Source: Isoetes taiwanensis (lineage: Eukaryota > Streptophyta > Lycopodiopsida > Isoetales > Isoetaceae). Taken from it: 64,000 nt of DNA. A model generated the notes under the pieces. It saw only the letters and a list, made by a program, of their open reading frames with translations. It was not told the origin of the DNA and did not search any database. The DNA is taken from positions 2,676,782 through 2,740,781 of the forward strand of contig JAJEKV010000094.1 in the NCBI GenBank assembly GCA_021234155.1, in the 5' to 3' direction. Each line of letters starts with the position of its first letter. Within the stretch, counting starts at the first letter, position 1. The translations under genes were made by a program, and so were the position numbers. Shown here one piece after another: positions 13,413 through 22,709 of this stretch.

Positions 13413-14732
13413 GATCCAAGTGGGTCACATGGGGCGATTTGGCTTAGCTCCATCACAAAATCTACACGAGGTGCCTATGTTATGCATTCTTGCTCCCATT
13501 GCTGTATATGTGTCAATAAGAGGAGGCATGCATAACATGGGCACCCCATGCCAACTTTGCAATTGAAACCAAGGTTCTTAGTGTCCTAGCAGATTAATGT
13601 CAAAGATTTGAACACGCTTATACACATGGCAAGCAATAGAACGTAATTCATACCGTAAAAAATTGGACTTACTTGATATTAGATAGATCCATAGTGGTAT
13701 GTCCTGGAGCAGAAGATGGAACAGGAAAATCAAGCTGATCCCAGCAGATATATTCGCAGAAGAATGCGCCAAGAAGAGTTCGCCAAGAAGAAAGCGCCAA
13801 GAAGGATTCGCCAAGAAGAAAGCGCCAAGAAGAAAGCGCCAAGAAGGATTCGCCAAGAAGAAAGCGCCAAGAAGAATGCGCCAAGAAGAAAGTGCCAAGA
13901 AGCACCTGGGATTTCTGTGAGCGCCAAGAAGGAAGCGCCGACAAAGACGCATGTCGCCTTTGCAAAGTTTCGCCCAGGCGCCGAGAAAAGAAGCTGCCTT
14001 ATGCGAAGTAGTCGAGACGAACAAAGCGGATTCGAAAGCACCGAAGCTGCAACTAAAACGTCTCTGGCCGCGGGCATGGTCGATTAAGTGGAGCAAGGCG
14101 ACAAAGAGGGAGCTTTAAATGCAAAGTACAATTTTAAAGCGGACGATTCAAATTTGGACAGGTGGCCAAATTTCAATTTGGGAATTTTGACTTTTTATGT
14201 TAATTGCGAGGGGCGGAATTTTGAATTTTATGTTCAAATTTAAGGCTGGGCGTTAGAGCGGGAAATATTCAATTTCAAAATTCAAATTGTGGAGGACATG
14301 GCGCCGGACCGCCGATGCATGGGCTGGCATGGCGCCTGGACCGCCATACGGGCATGGGCGGGCATGGTCGGGGGCCCGGGCATGGGCGCCAGACCGCCAC
14401 CGCATGGGCGGTCGGATTCGCATGGGCGCTGGATGTACCACCGGGCCCTAGTTGGCCTGCGGGTAGTGCAATGGGGCGGCACCCGCCAAAGTTTGTTATG
14501 CCTAATTGTTTTTCTGAAGCTTCTCATTTGGTTTATTCGTTTTCGATTCCAGCTCCAAGCGCCTCGACCTTAGCCGCCCGGGTAATTAGTCGCCGGCGCC
14601 TAGCGCCAAGCCCTAAAAAGCAACCCGCCGAGTCCTTTGTTTTTAGTGTTTTTCGGCCATTTCCCCCCGGTTCGGTAGCCTCAACACATCTAGCTACACA
14701 CCAGTTTTCGGACCGAATTCAAGGCGCTCGAA
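13413..14732. repeat. Gene 2 upstream region with AAGAAGAAAGCGCC minisatellite
   Basis: 13745-13945 is a tandem array of 12-15 bp units built on AAGAAGAAAGCGCC and AAGAAGGATTCGCC, giving spurious Lys/Arg-rich frames on one strand and Leu/Phe-rich frames on the other. 14280-14470 is GC-rich with repeated GGCATGGGCG. The stretch just before the gene 2 start is similar in unit 2 (to 27744). It probably holds the gene 2 promoter and 5' leader, but I cannot place a TATA box. Confidence 0.6.
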
Positions 14733-15893
14733 ATGGAAATCGACAATTCTGGAGCTCCTCAGAATGTGGAGACAGCGGCTAGCGCACCTCAAGGGACAGG
14801 TATGTCATCTACTTGCATTGTTTTGTTTGGGCTAAATCGCGCCACCGCGCCATTTAGATGCCTGCCTGGTAGCCACTTTAGGGTCTTATAGTTGACAAAT
14901 GGCGCCATGGCGCCATTTGGATGCCTGAGAGCACTTTAGGAGTATTAGCTTACTTTAGGATGCCTGGTAGCTTACTCTAGGGAGTCTTGTTGTTACCAAA
15001 TGGCGCCATGGCGCCATTTGATGTCTATTAGCTTACATTATGGACTTGTCATTTGCAAATGGCGCCATGGCGCTATTTGATGTCTATTAGCCTATCATAG
15101 GGCCTTGTTGTTGGCAAATGGCGCCATGGTGCCATTTGATGTCTATTAGCTTACCATAGGGCCTTGTTGTTGGCAAATGGCGCCATGGCGCCATTTGATG
15201 TCTATTAGCTTACCATAGGGTCTTGTTGTTGGCAAATGTCGCCATGGCGCTATTCGATATATATTAGCACATTTGGGCCTTGTTGTTGGCAAATGGCGCC
15301 ATGGCGCTATTTGTATCTGCGTCCAGCATAAACACTAATGGAGTCATTCGCATATGTATTGCTCCTACGAATCGCAGATGCCTCTACCCAGTCAGAGCCA
15401 ATCTCCTTCCAACCATCTTCCGCGAATATTGCGAAGGGGCTCGGACTGGGTAGAGGCCTCTGCGAACAAACGCAGGGAAATGCATACGAACTGCTTCCAT
15501 GTGCTTATGCACTGGACTCAGATGCAAATGGCGCCATTTGCCTACCACAACTGATTGTTGCCTGCTTGTTAAAACCATTTACTGATGTCTCTTTGTTACT
15601 GATGCCCCTTTGTTGTAGCTATGTTACGTCCGAAAACCCAATTTCAATCCGACCAGACTATCATGCTGACAGACAGGTACTGGTGCATGGAAGTAATGCG
15701 GGTGAGCCCATCTACTGCTACAGGCTCGAAAGGAGACTGCAGAAGAGAGCTCTGTCTCCTTATAAAGGAGACAGCCCCAGAATCAGCCGGAATTTACCAG
15801 CCAGGTATCTTGGTCCACATGAAGATGGTTGCCAAGAGCGGTCGCGAAGATTGGATCCGGGTGGTCTGTGAGGATACAATGCAGCATCTACTA
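14733..15893 (+). CDS. Gene 2 exons 1-2, unit 1: ParB/MTase-like protein, 5' part
   Basis: Exon 1 (14733-14799) starts at an ATG coding MEIDNSGAPQNVETAASAPQ and ends at a strong donor, ACAG/GTATGT. Intron 1 (14800-15618) ends TTGTTGTAG. Exon 2 (15619 to about 15893) then continues in phase, coding MLRPKTQFQSDQTIMLTDR and later GIYQPGILVHMKMVAKSG and VVCEDTMQHLL. Phase agreement across the intron supports this model. Nothing in this N-terminal part is a recognised domain. The rest of the gene lies inverted at 18062-19996. In unit 2 most of intron 1 and the start of exon 2 are deleted. The reading frame is lost after VVCEDTMQHLL, where the sequence runs into CTACTAGTAAAAATGCCC. Confidence 0.7.
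14898..15315. repeat. 59-60 bp tandem repeat with palindromes inside gene 2 intron 1
   Basis: Seven units spaced about 59-60 bp. Each carries AAATGGCGCC-AT-GGCGCCATTT (some arms GGCGCTATTT or GGTGCCATTT) followed by a spacer like TGATGTCTATTAGCTTACCA and TAGGGCCTTGTTGTTGGC. A further single copy lies at 15527. The palindrome is the best-conserved part of the unit, suggesting it, not the spacer, is selected or is the amplification seed. Confidence 0.9.
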
Positions 15894-17814
15894 CTAGTAA
15901 AAATGCCCAGCGTTGCTAGGCATAGGTGGGAACTTATAACATTGGGAACTTATAAATGATAAGACTGCATTGTGAAATCGCACTACCTAGCATTGTTAGG
16001 CAAAAAGTTGAAAACATGTAAATAATGAGGTAGCAATGCATGGTCATTATGGGGATTTGAGCCTAATGATATTCAAAACATTTTAAATCAATATTGTTCA
16101 AATGTTTAATATTTAAGCTCAATAGATAGGAGGGGCTCAATAGACATGATACAATAGCACATTTGAAGTTCTAGATATAGACAATGTACGGTCACAATCT
16201 AGAAGTTGTTTTCTTAAAGAGTTTAGAAGTCTCTGAACAAAAAATGTTCGATTATCTTTATGACGTGCCATTTTTTAAAAAGGCATAAATTAGAAGACAT
16301 ACTTAGTCTATGCAATACCATGAAAACCCACACAACATCCCCCCACAACATGGCAATGGGGAGGAGGGATTTAGCGGCTGATTACTGGTTGATGACCTGC
16401 TGAGCAAAATTGGAGCGTCGTTTTCCATTCCGGAGATGGAATGTCGTAATTAAAACTTACCTTCTTCAGGCTCTAAACAACAATGATCAAACAACAATCT
16501 ATATAATGATGAGAACATAAACAATGCTTTCAATTTTCATTGGTGTAGAAGGCCTTCAAAGTCTATAAATAACCCCTTGCCCATCAAACTTCTTGATGCT
16601 CCATGCACATATGTTGGGTCCTTTTCATTTTAAATTCTTACATCACATAAACAACAACAAAACTTCATATTCCTACATAACGCTTATGATACTAAATTTG
16701 TAAAATATATGAGGGAACATGATTGCCAATACTTCATACTATAATTTTGAATTCAAAATGTATGGCATTGCTTTCTAAACACCAACACGCATTTGCACTA
16801 AAGCTATTTAATATTTGGATTCAAAATCTGGTCAAAGAAATGCCAACTCCTTTGGAGGAACAATTAGCAGGTTGTCTCTGTTTTTATGGGTAGCCATTCA
16901 ACAGTCTGGATAGTCCCAGCCATTCAACAGTCTGGATAGTCCCTTCTGCAGCACTGCCAATGGGATTGATTAATTTATGAATATACAATAGAATTTCATG
17001 TGCAGAATGTACATAGGCGGAATAATGAAGAAGCTCACAAACAATGCATCAATTTTGCTATATTTCCATGTTCCCAGATCCTTCCATTTAGCCTTCCAAA
17101 ATCACAATCCATTTAGATTTAGCTATGATATAGTACATTAGTTATTGATTTCAGTTCCAAGTTTTCAAATTTTCCAGTGCCCTCACTAATTTGCGCAATC
17201 AATCCGCATACTCCGCTGCTTCAGCTAGCTATCTTACAGATCTATCTATGGTGGCATTATGAATCCAATATGTACCATTAACATGGTATTGCCTCCAAGC
17301 CCTGCATTATGTAATAACAAAATGGACTGAAATGAGAGCATACATTATGTGGGAGAGGACACGAACCAAAAAAAGCAACCTTTGTATACCTGCATTGGAG
17401 GAGGCCCACTTCAAATATAAGAAAGATAAAAATCTTATTTTACACAACAGAACACCAGACTTTATATGCCTCAGTAAATATAATTTGATAAAAGAAAAAT
17501 CTTTTTTACCTGCACTTAAATAAATGACTGTAGAAGAAAAAGCCAAGCAGAAGCAAAAGCCAGAGACATGGTATTCTTGCTGTTGACAGAATTCTCGCAG
17601 AAGCAAAAGCCATGCAAACACAAATAAATTTAGAGATCAGTGTTTGAGAATAACTCCTGGTGTTCTGGTATTTAGGTTCATACCTTGACGTCCTTAACAT
17701 ATGATTGTCAAAGGTTTTTGGCCATAGCCGAGATCAGAAATAAGGTACCTTTGCTGGATCCTAGAAGTTTCAAGAATGTCATTCCACAGCAGGATGATGC
17801 AGATGGTTATTACC
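15885..17814. other. Unassigned 1.9 kb; CACTA-like start at its left edge
   Basis: This follows gene 2 exon 2 and is absent from unit 2. It begins CTACTAGTAAAAATGCCC, close to the terminus at 59439, and contains CCCAGCGTTGCTAGGCA (~15908) and CCTAGCATTGTTAGGCA (~15987), which look like subterminal repeats of a CACTA-type element. A 26-bp unit, AGCCATTCAACAGTCTGGAT plus AGTCCC, is duplicated in tandem near 16893-16943. No gene or RNA recognised. Confidence 0.45.
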
Positions 17815-17826
17815 TCAACACATTTT

Positions 17827-18027
17827 TGGCTTTGCCGCATCTATCTTGAAACCAGTTTGCATGATTTCAGTATGGATCACCTGGCCCCTGTCTAAATCTT
17901 TTAGCTTAGCACATGCTTTCAACAATGCTACAAATGTATAGCTGCTAGGACGGACATTATTCACTTGCATTTCCATATACAGGTTAAAAGCATGTTGATA
18001 TTTCCCAGCATCAATATATCCTGCCAT
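17827..18027 (-). pseudogene. PPR protein fragment, downstream half
   Basis: It codes GYIDAGKYQHAFNLYMEMQ, then VRPSSYTFVALLKACAKLKD and RGQVIHTEIMQTGF, a typical PLS-class pentatricopeptide stretch of about two repeats. PPR proteins bind organelle RNA. It begins abruptly at 18027 where it should continue from the WTSL motif found at 20893 on the other strand, and ends near 17830 in non-PPR sequence. Together with 20407-20893 it forms one gene broken by an inversion. Confidence 0.8.
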
Positions 18028-18061
18028 AACGGTTTTGTGGAGTTGGGTCCGCTCTTCTTCC

Positions 18062-19996
18062 GTGTGTAATCACTGGTGACCTTGACGAAGGTCTTCCCAT
18101 GCAGCACTTCCTGGAACAAAACCCGACAGTCTACGTAGTTGAGACCCCTCATGCACCTCAGATAGGTCTGACTGAAGTAGTCATGGTCTTTTGCCCAGTT
18201 ACAAGTAATAACTTGTCCCTTGTTATCTTGTAGCTTGCAGGATTTCCACAAGTTCCACATGGACATGAATAACTAAAAAATATCCTCTGGCATGAAGACC
18301 CACTGGTTGAAATCTTTTGGATGCTTACCACGCATGGTAACTTCAGCCAAAGCCAGATAACGCTGGAAACAACAAGAAGTTAGCCTTGAATGACATTTAA
18401 TGTGCAAATGGCGCCGCGGCGCCATTTAGTGAAGAAATGGCGCCGCCGCGCCATTTAGTAAGCAAATGGCGCCACAGCGCCATTTGCACACTAAATGGCG
18501 CCGCGGCGCCATTTGCTAATCTTGCCAATAATTACAACAGTATGTACCTTGTATGGTTCAGAGCGTGACTGCCCGCGTCCCGATGGATCAGGCTTCCCGC
18601 ATAGAGCATATTGCTGCCACAGGTGGGTTATGTTATCAATGAAGGGCTCTTTGAAAATAGTCTTCGCAGTGATATCATTGACTTCACAACTGAGCTGCAG
18701 GCATTCTTGTTCGTTGACTGTGCCAGATAAGACTCGGCAATTCCGTTGAAGATAAATCTTTGACATTTGCTCTTGGGACTTTGCTGTGCCGAGTCTTCTA
18801 CATACAAGCTGAGCAGCCATAACTGAATGATTGCCATTCACTATATAATAGTGCATCCCCATGAGGTCATCCTCGGTTTTCCAAGGGACCAGTTTGTTTG
18901 TGAGGGGATTGAATGGAATTACATCAGCGGGAGTGAACACTGGATGTGGGTCTCTCTGAAAGGACTCCACCAATGTTTTGACGTGCTCCATATTCCTTAG
19001 TCTAGATGTCAGATTTGCTGGCCCTTGATATAGTTTGAACACGTCTATCTTTTTTATAAATGTGACACCAAGAGGAAACAGATGCTAGTGATCGTAAATT
19101 TTTTGCAGTGTATTCTCTGCCGTCTTTTCCTCTTCTGACCTTTCCACCTTAAGATTTGCAGGCACCTCTAGCAAGTGCTGAGCAATTCTTAAGGTAACCT
19201 TGCGCTCTGACTTCTGAATGGCGACCCTTTTGGCCGGTGTGCCCGCAGGATCTTGGCTATGCAAAAGGCTTGGAGGTTCACCACCACTTCTTGGACTTCC
19301 AGCAGGACTAGGAGCCTGAGTCTACCTTCTTTGCTTTTTAGGTGTCCTTTCCTTCTCGGAGGTCTCCAGCCTGTGTTTCTTCTTCTTCTTTTTCCCTTCC
19401 ATTTCCTCTGTCTCCACTTCCTTCCCCTCCTTTTCCTGTCTCGCCTTTCCTTCCTTCTGCCCCTTGCCATCCCTGTCCTTGTCTTTCCTTTCCTTTTTCT
19501 TTTCCTTCTCTTCCTTTTCCTTCTTTTCCTTCTCTTCCTTTTCCTTCTTTTCCTTCCTTTCCTTCCTTTCCTTCTTTTCCTTCTCAGGATCTTTGTGATC
19601 CTTTCTCTTAACTTTCCGCTTGCCCGCCGCCTTTCCTTCCTCAGTTTCCTGGCCAACATCCTCAGTAGAAGATGAGGAGTCTTTTTCGGCTGCAGGTGTC
19701 TCCTTAGGTTGTCTTGTCTTCTTCTTGCTAACTGTTTTTAACCAGGCCGTGTCCACAATGGTGGGTAGCTTTTGCTGGGCTAATGCCTTGACAACGAATG
19801 AAGGCGAGTTTTTCGACTCGTTCATACGATTTCGAATAATCATAAAGCCCCTCAAGATTTCTTGTGGGCCTTTGATGTCAGCTTCTTCAAAGCTGTTGTA
19901 CGATGGCAGCGCCCAGCCTTGTTTCTTCGCCGAACCAGCTACATTTGCAATGCTAGCAGACATTACAGTGGGATCATAAAACTTCCAGTCCACATC
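18062..19996 (-). CDS. Gene 2 middle exons, unit 1 (inverted): linker and ParB-like domain
   Basis: The exon from about 19996 to 18548 codes DWKFYDPTVMSASIANVAG, a region with SFVVKALAQQKLPTIVDTAW, a ~110-residue Lys/Glu tract (about 19350-19720), and a ParB/sulfiredoxin-like domain: LVESFQRDPHPVF..ADVIPFNP (about 18880-18970), then YYIVNGNHSVMAAQLV (about 18790-18850). GNHS takes the place of the usual G-x-H-R. A 185-nt intron (18363-18547; donor CAAG/GTACAT, acceptor TTTCCAG) carries palindromes. The next exon (18062-18362) codes SLALAEVTMRGKHPKDFN to VTSDYT. A short frame break occurs near 19085. The MTase-like end is missing in this unit because the gene runs into the tail of gene C. Confidence 0.75.
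18405..18510. repeat. Palindromes in gene 2 ParB-exon intron, unit 1
   Basis: Four units of AAATGGCGCC-GC-GGCGCCATTT type with GC or AC centres, back to back at ~26-30 bp spacing, wholly inside the 185-nt intron. Confidence 0.9.
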
Positions 19997-20406
19997 TTAT
20001 ATTATAATGTTGTGTAATGGACCACGCCATAAATCGGACGGCTGAGATCGTTCAATCAAATCGGATGGCTTAGATGTTATATTTTGACTTGCTTTAGGTT
20101 TCTTCTGCAATAGCAGCGTGGGCCGCATGTTCTGATCCCGACTCTAGCCGTGGAGGTGGATCAGCTGCTGCTTATGTCTTGGACGTGGCTATGGCGGAAG
20201 CTAAGTCGGAGGTAACTATTGCTACATCTCTTGCTGAATCCGGTGAGGCCTTAAAAGTCGGGCATGGTTACAGAAAACCCTGTAGATCCTGTAGATCCCT
20301 GTAGATCCCTGTAGTCGGGTGTTTGTTGCACCTTTGTTAGCGTGAGAAAACCCCCAACAAATTGATGCACTTCCGAGCTATCCAGAACTGGCATCTGATG
20401 TAGAAA
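19997..20406. other. Spacer in the inverted segment; possible exon
   Basis: 20100-20270 on the plus strand has a TTGCTTTAG acceptor followed by an open frame (AIAAWAACSDPDSSRGGGSA, then AYVLDVAMAEAKSEVTIAT), which could be an exon belonging with the PPR fragment to its right. 20279-20320 holds a short GTAGATCCCT repeat. Function unknown. Confidence 0.3.
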
Positions 20407-20893
20407 TTGGCTCCAGATTTCAGACACAAAATTTCGAAGCAACCCCTGTGGTTAGATGGATGGCATAACCCAGCTTGGGTTAAAGATATGCTGGACAAAA
20501 AGTTGGTTGAGAAGAGCAAGAACTATGTAGTTAGTGAAATCATATCTTCAACGCTCCAAGACCATGATTTGAGGATGGAAATGACAGGTCCACGGTATGG
20601 CCAGGGTAGTTCTTGGGAAATGCTTAGCTTGGAAGAGGCACTCAGTATCTTGGATCAAAAAGATAAACTTCCTTCAGTTGATGATTTGGTATTCATTTTA
20701 CAAAAATGCAGGAAGAAACAAAATTTACATTATGCCAAACATGTTTATGATTACATATGCAATAACGGGCTGGAAGATCATAAATCTATTGGCAACTATA
20801 TTATCCCAATGTTTGTGGAGTGTGGAAGTATGTCTGAAGCTCAATCAGTTTTTGACAGGTTGATTTATCAGAATGTATTTTCATGGACTTCTT
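20407..20893 (+). pseudogene. PPR protein fragment, upstream half
   Basis: It codes a leader, then LSLEEALSILDQKDKLPSVD, DLVFILQKCRKKQNLHYAKH, VYDYICNNGLEDHKSIGNY and SVFDRLIYQNVFSWTSL, the start of a PLS-class PPR array. The wording strongly recalls fern organelle PPR proteins (memory only). It stops in mid-repeat at 20893, where gene C sequence begins. The matching second half is at 17827-18027 on the opposite strand. Confidence 0.82.
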
Positions 20894-21225
20894 TACTCGT
20901 TGTAGTACACCCTAATAAGGCCATACATCTGTCCCTTAGAAATTTCATGAATGAACTCTGATATGTATGCATCCAGAGAGTGTGCTAAATATCCAGCACG
21001 AAGAAGAGGCCTCAATTGCTGTAGCATCTCGTCCAGATAAGGAGGGGGTTCAAGAATTCCCCTCATTGCAAGTCTCCTATAACATTCAGATGGATTAATT
21101 TCCATCAATGGCTCATGACCACAATCAAATCGCTCGAGAATGAAGTTGATCAACTCCATTGTAAGCTCCTTGGTGGGACTGTGGCGCAACCTCCACTCCA
21201 AGAAATGGTCCCATAGCTCATCCAT
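20893..21225 (-). CDS. Gene C, unit 2: uncharacterised 110-130 aa protein
   Basis: The start chosen is ATG 21225 (MDELWDHFLEWRLRHSP), the point from which units 2 and 3 agree; an ATG at 21285 is also in frame. The protein is helical-looking with LTMELINFILERFDCGHEP, PPPYLDEMLQQLRPLLRAGY and SEFIHEISKGQMYGLIRVYY. No known domain recognised. In unit 2 the last codons were carried off by the inversion (they lie at 18028-18061). It is convergent with the previous unit's gene 2. Confidence 0.55.
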   Translation of the reverse strand: MDELWDHFLEWRLRHSPTKELTMELINFILERFDCGHEPLMEINPSECYRRLAMRGILEPPPYLDEMLQQLRPLLRAGYLAHSLDAYISEFIHEISKGQMYGLIRVYYNE

Positions 21226-21369
21226 TCCAGGTGGGGCATGCTTGCGAGCCTTACGAGTAGCCCAGGGGAATTGGGTCCGGGGCATGCTTGCAAGGATCGC
21301 CTTCCGAGGTAGCCAAGTTCAAGAGGGGAGGATTGGGTCCAATCATTTGCAAAAGCAAGCAAGGAAGAG

Positions 21370-22050
21370 AAGACCGGCGAGCAAGGAACACCTGATTTTT
21401 CTACTATAAAGAGCAAGTAGCAAGTTCAAGAGCAAACAACAAGATCAAGTAGCAAGGAGCACGGAATGAAGTATTGCGTTCTTGATGTAGCAAGGAACAA
21501 GGATCAAGATCAAGTAGCAAGATGCAATGAACAAGGAAGATCAAGTAGCAAGAAGATCAAGGAACAAGGAAGATCAAGGAGCAAGAAGCAAGGATCAAGA
21601 TCAAGTAGAAGGAACAAGATCAAGTAGCAAGATCAAGAGCAAGGAACAAGATCAAGTAGCAAGGAGCAAGGGAATGAAGTAGAAAGGAACAAGGATCAAG
21701 ATCAAGTAGCAAGAAGAAATGAACAAGGAAGATCAAGTAGCAAGAAGATCAAGGAACAAGGAAGATCAAGTAGCAAGAAGATCAAGGAACAAGGAAGATC
21801 AAGTAGCAAGGAACAAGATCAAGTAGCAAGATCAAGAGCAAGGAACAAGATCAAGTAGCAAGGAGCACGGGAATGAAGTAGCAAGGAACAAGGATCAAGA
21901 TCAAGTAGCAAGAAGCAATGAACAAGCAAGATCAAGTAGCAAGAAGATCAAGGAACGAGGAAGATCAAGTAGCAAGAAGATCAAGGAACAAGGAAGATGA
22001 AGGAGCAAGAAGCAAGGATCAAGATCAAGTAGCAAGGTGAAAAGTGAGAA
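21370..22050. repeat. Minisatellite of GATCAAGTAGCAAG(GAACAA) units, unit 2
   Basis: About 680 bp of irregular tandem repeats built from AGATCAAGTAGCAAG, GAACAAG and GGAGCA blocks, with a longer higher-order unit of roughly 230 bp. The same array is at 30395-31030 in unit 3. No coding potential. Confidence 0.9.
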
Positions 22051-22082
22051 GTGAAAGCAAGGTAAAAGAATTTATAGCTACG

Positions 22083-22205
22083 AATCCAATAATGTTGAAG
22101 TATAATACCAATAATGTTGAAGTATAATACCAATAATGCTGACGTATAATACCAATAATGCTCACGTATAATACCAATAATGCTGAAGTATTATACCAAT
22201 AATTC
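22083..22205. repeat. 22-bp tandem repeat upstream of gene D, unit 2
   Basis: Five copies of a unit reading AATAATGCTGACGTATAATACC with small changes (GTTGAAG, GCTCACG). It sits 10-130 bp before the gene D TATA box, so it may serve as an upstream promoter array; same in unit 3 at 31073-31195. Confidence 0.85.
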
Positions 22206-22256
22206 TACGACGACTATAAAAGCAGCTCCATTCGGTGTAGAAGTCATTCATCTCCC

Positions 22257-22478
22257 ATGGCTTATAATATTTATGAAGATCGGTTTGAGACCATTCTTTG
22301 CTCCATGAGCTACAATGATATTGTTCGCTGCATACATAAAGGTGTTAAATTGGATCCCTACTTGCAATCCAAAGCCGATCGCCCCGAAAGTGTCATTGTT
22401 TCGCCTTACTCGTGTTGTGATCCATCTTCTTTGGCTTCCTCGAAGCGTGCCTATGAGCTGAATGCGATCACGCGTTAG
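22257..22478 (+). CDS. Gene D, unit 2: small uncharacterised protein, altered C-terminus
   Basis: It starts MAYNIYEDRFETILCSMSYN and continues DIVRCIHKGVKL as in unit 3. A CTATAAAAGC box lies about 45 nt upstream. The C-terminal half differs from unit 3 by patches at CTG/CAG sites that shift the frame, so the unit 3 copy is the better model. Confidence 0.55.
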   Translation: MAYNIYEDRFETILCSMSYNDIVRCIHKGVKLDPYLQSKADRPESVIVSPYSCCDPSSLASSKRAYELNAITR

Positions 22479-22709
22479 CGTGGATTGAAGATGAGTGAAT
22501 CATTGATCAGATAATGCCATCAATAATATGTGCATCTAAATTATATGTATGCCATCAATAATGTGTGCATCAGATGTAATGATGTGTATTAAACACCTAT
22601 TAAAAGATGTAAGGATGTAGTATAAGCATAATGAAAGCTAATTGATGTATATTTGGGTATTAATTGTCCAAAATGCACTGTATTATAGCAAAAGAAATTA
22701 CATACATGA

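Larger units (their letters stand above)
18028..20893. other. Inverted segment (~2.87 kb)
   Basis: Flipping this segment in place repairs both flanks at once. The PPR half ending in WTSL (20893) meets the half starting MAGYIDAG (18027) on the minus strand. The gene 2 exon followed by CAAAACCGTT (18028) meets ACTCGTTGTAGTACACC (20893 onward), exactly as the uninterrupted unit 2/3 junction reads at 29936-29961. About 2 bp (GT) differ at the joint and there is at most 1-3 bp of microhomology. Confidence 0.88.

Noticed and set aside
13699-14087. Lys/Arg-rich or Phe/Leu-rich proteins over the AAGAAGAAAGCGCC repeat (also 26700-26960)
   Set aside because: All frames of a short tandem repeat stay open; units differ in frame and no start context is shared.
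13020-15315. CRISPR-like array of regularly spaced palindromes
   Set aside because: Introns, LTR elements and plant genes show a eukaryotic nuclear genome; spacers are themselves repeated and no cas gene is present.
19253-19675. Leu/Phe-rich membrane-like ORF opposite gene 2 (also 28324-28734)
   Set aside because: It is the antisense shadow of the Lys/Glu tract of gene 2.
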